A stretch of 64,000 nt of DNA, taken from Candidatus Nanopelagicales bacterium. Its GTDB lineage: Bacteria > Actinomycetota > Actinomycetes > S36-B12 > CAIYMF01. Made by a program: the position numbers and the translations under genes. The notes under the pieces were generated by a model. It searched no databases and was not told where the DNA came from. It saw only the letters and a program-made list of their open reading frames with translations. This document shows, in pieces, positions 62,601 to 64,000 of this stretch; position 1 is the stretch's first letter, and each line of letters starts with the position of its first letter. The stretch lies in the NCBI GenBank assembly GCA_017848795.1, contig JAFIHG010000034.1, forward strand, positions 62,001-126,000, read 5' to 3'.

Positions 62601-64000
62601 GTGACCTGCTCCCCGGCGGGCACCGGGAACTGCCAGTTCTGGGCGCCCCACAGCTCGGAGTTGAAGACAGCACGAGGGGTGCTGGCCGGAACGGACGCGT
62701 CAACTGGGATGGTTCCGTCCCAACCCGCCGAGCTCCCGCCGGAGCGATACGTTCCGTCGTCCGCGCTCCAGTCGGGGCCGTCGTCGATCGCGCCCAGCAT
62801 CTCTCCGCCGGCGTCGACGCGGTAAAGCACCTTCGAGTCGACCGATCCGCCCAGCGTGCCGCCGAGGTACACATTGGACGGCAGGTCCATCGCCTGGCCT
62901 GCGGGCAGCGCCGAGCCACCCGCGAGCGGGAAGAATGCGAGCTTCGGCCGAAGGTAGCGGCGGTTGCCGATGTAGTCCGTGTCGGCCCCGAGCCAAAGGC
63001 CGGCGGGCGTCGCATAGAGCGCCGTCACCCCATAGCCGCGTGGGTTGCGGCCAGGATTCCAGGCGAGCGGGGAGCCTGTCAGCGGATCGAGCGCGGCAAG
63101 GCCGGCCCGCGGCACTGCACCGGCGGCTGCATGGTCGCTGCCGAAGTCGTTGTTGAGCCACCGCATGTGGCCACCGGTGTAGATGGCCGCGCCAGCAACC
63201 TCGACCGCTGTGAATGTGTCACCACCCGCGTACTGTGACCAGGTCGGCTGCACGTCCTGACCGCGGTCCGAAGTGGCGAAGCGTGCCGCGGTATCACAGT
63301 GCGTGCCGCCGGGACGCCCACCGTTGGAGCCGCCGGTCGTGGCTACGACGAAGTAGGAGCCGTCCGGGGACATCGCAAGGCCCCGCATGTACGTGTCGAA
63401 CGCCCAGTCATAGCAGCGTGCGGTGTATGCGTTGGAGTTCCAGTCGGCGCGCACGCGGGACGTGACCCCTGTCAGGTCTATGTTCACGATCTGATCACGG
63501 GTGTAGCCGTCGACCAACTTGAAGTTTCCGGTGGCGATCAGGGTAGATCCGTCAGCGGATACGGCGAGGTTCTTCACCTGCACGGCGCCACGCGCGCAGC
63601 CGGTGCAACCCTCGTACCAATTGTGGTTTACGCTGAACTGGTTCCCCACGAACGGGTCTACTGCGCCGGTGCGCAAGTCGAGCGAGGCCAACCGGGAATG
63701 GGTCTTGCCCCCGACGTTCGTGAAAGTGCCGCCGATGTAGAGCCGATCCCCGTGGACCGCCATGTCGTTGACGTTGCCGTTCATCGAGGCGGTGTTGAAG
63801 CTCGGGACCACTGAGCCGTTGCTCAGGTTGAGCAAGGCGACTCCGCGTCGCGCCGTTCCGTTGACGGTGCTGAACGCGCCTGCGGCCAGGACGGTGCCCG
63901 CGATCGGACCCGGGAGGAGCTTGTTGACGGTGCCGTTGAGCGTCGGGGCGAACGTGGTGCTGATGGCACCGGTGGTCGCGTCCATCGCTGCCACAAAGCG
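59675..64000 (-). CDS. Very large secreted beta-propeller/malectin/PKD-repeat protein (5' end outside window)
   Basis: 1441 residues are visible; the start and any signal peptide lie beyond the right edge. From the N-terminal side: a WD/delta-60-like propeller (TVLAAGAFSTVNGTARRGVALL, LYIGGTFTNVGGKTHSRLASLD, up to about residue 380); a malectin-like carbohydrate-binding domain (about 62380-62680; NWQFPVPAGEQVTVRLYFANRY); a second propeller-like stretch with LFYGATDGNLHQV; PKD domain 1 (about 61470-61712); PKD 2; a module of about 155 residues; PKD 3; and a second copy of that module ending the protein. Each PKD begins with a C-x4-C pair (CDQMTC, CTELAC, CDQLTC). No LPxTG, membrane anchor or Ig tail ends it, so it is probably released. 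Binding to a polysaccharide is inferred. Confidence 0.85.
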   Translation of the reverse strand, partial: RFVAAMDATTGAISTTFAPTLNGTVNKLLPGPIAGTVLAAGAFSTVNGTARRGVALLNLSNGSVVPSFNTASMNGNVNDMAVHGDRLYIGGTFTNVGGKTHSRLASLDLRTGAVDPFVGNQFSVNHNWYEGCTGCARGAVQVKNLAVSADGSTLIATGNFKLVDGYTRDQIVNIDLTGVTSRVRADWNSNAYTARCYDWAFDTYMRGLAMSPDGSYFVVATTGGSNGGRPGGTHCDTAARFATSDRGQDVQPTWSQYAGGDTFTAVEVAGAAIYTGGHMRWLNNDFGSDHAAAGAVPRAGLAALDPLTGSPLAWNPGRNPRGYGVTALYATPAGLWLGADTDYIGNRRYLRPKLAFFPLAGGSALPAGQAMDLPSNVYLGGTLGGSVDSKVLYRVDAGGEMLGAIDDGPDWSADDGTYRSGGSSAGWDGTIPVDASVPASTPRAVFNSELWGAQNWQFPVPAGEQVTVRLYFANRYSGTSAVGQRVFDVSIEGATALKNYDIVADVGDQRGTMKSFTITSDGVIDIALSNVVENPLVNAIEIVKAGDAPAPRPGTLSRRWFDGTTASSDTPISSSGIDWAKVRGAVQIDGTLFYGATDGNLHQVSFDGHAFGTPQTLDPYHDPAWCDVATGSGDTYCGADPNLTISNVSAMAYQNGRLYYTLLGKSGLYYRLFSPDSGIIGASQFQVAATLPLGSPALLISDDSLYFADRGTGTLSRIAFTETGTSGSASVVSGPDVDGHDWRARAVFMAPGPDGPQPPKPPNASFTASCDQMTCTFDGSASVDPDGEIVSYLWSFGDGRTEVGTGMPGTVTYAYVNPASYTVTLSVTDDSGLTNTAQRTVSASAAGPAAIFTSDCTELACSFDGSGSTSGAPGALAYAWDFGDGGTGSGARPQHAYEEPGTYPVKLTITDSLARAATVTHQVTVSTAAPVTPIGFVSSVGANANVTGAQVVVPDATRSGDGLLAVLSLNTDATVTTPSGWALESSGRNNGLFSHVYRRTATSVDAGSSVRFAFSKRAKAALDVAVYRGVADGDFVTATGAFYGAGTARQAPAADIAVDGSWVVSWWTDKGPGSTTGWNAPGSVTVRASSFGTGGGALSSLLADSAGPVATGSYPARTATRNASGNKADAWTLVLAPASTGAPAPALPVAAFDADCDQLTCTFDARASSSGAPGALQYEWDFGDGAVGDAVRPSHTYRAAGSYAVTLTVTDSLDRAARITKQVSASAPAPVGDVSFVASTGANGNMNTARLTIPATVKGGDGLVLLLAMNSTATTPTTPSGWTLADHATTRGMSSYVYTRTATGTDAGSALTVPYTGGYAKTAIDLLAYRGVSTGAFLTSANTTYNSSGTTRQAPATPITTAGTWVISWWTDKSAATTTSWTLPSTLTKRNDSYGSGGGAISTAIADTGAPLTTGTYPARSATSNNPAGNAVAWTLGITPA

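Overview
The window is high-GC chromosomal DNA from an actinobacterium (class Actinomycetes). Evidence: GTG and TTG starts are frequent, promoters are of TAnnnT type, some starts look leaderless, and the housekeeping order follows the Streptomyces/Frankia pattern: thiL-thiD-rpmB-DAK2 ... recG-rsmD-coaD-yceD-rpmF-rnc-mutM-smc-ftsY-ffh-rpsP-khpA-rimM-trmD-rplS-lepB-rnhB-yraN-comM-dprA-xerC-whiG-M23-rpsB-tsf-pyrH-frr-cdsA-rlmN. A FliA/WhiG-type sigma factor lies next to rpsB. The genus cannot be fixed from the sequence.

Layout. 1-11 kb: gpsA (cut by the window edge), a Cys/Met trans-sulfuration enzyme, ddl, a GT-C glycosyltransferase convergent with a sulfotransferase, a DUF3515 lipoprotein, an Lrp-type ligand-binding domain, thiL, thiD, rpmB and a DAK2/FakA-like gene. 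11.1-25.8 kb: an accessory catabolic block lying between DAK2 and recG, which are usually close neighbours. It holds a GntR regulator, a complete peptide-type ABC importer with fused ATPases, a substrate-binding lipoprotein, an M17 aminopeptidase, a class III aminotransferase, an FGGY kinase, a double-SIS aminosugar-phosphate deaminase-like enzyme, a diaminopimelate-decarboxylase paralogue and a cytoplasmic serine hydrolase of the beta-lactamase/D-aminopeptidase fold. 26-59 kb: a long, tightly packed housekeeping run covering DNA repair, chromosome condensation, the SRP pathway, ribosomal proteins, signal peptidases, DNA uptake, translation and phospholipid synthesis. 59.2-64 kb: a decayed acyltransferase fragment and the C-terminal 1441 residues of a very large secreted beta-propeller/malectin/PKD protein that runs off the right edge.

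The accessory block looks like one import-and-degrade pathway for a conjugate containing both peptide and (amino)sugar. Peptidoglycan fragments (muropeptides) or glycated (Amadori) peptides are the two best substrate hypotheses. Two promoters in the block carry the same yATA-N5-TATG inverted repeat, a plausible operator for the GntR protein.

The intergenic DNA is unusually rich in short dispersed repeats. There are four well-supported families: A, palindromes with long arms (about 29-32 bp in the two best of three copies); B, 31-bp arms with a variable 10-nt loop, two copies; C, 44-bp elements at convergent gene ends, three copies; E, GCGGACGC...GTCGAG elements before recG and frr, three copies. 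There is also a looser GATCATG-rich type and a 17-18 bp periodic array between dprA and xerC. Other notable sites are a DtxR/IdeR-like iron box before an SPW membrane protein, a possible switching leader before rplS, and three mini-ORFs that end by overlapping the start codon of the next gene.
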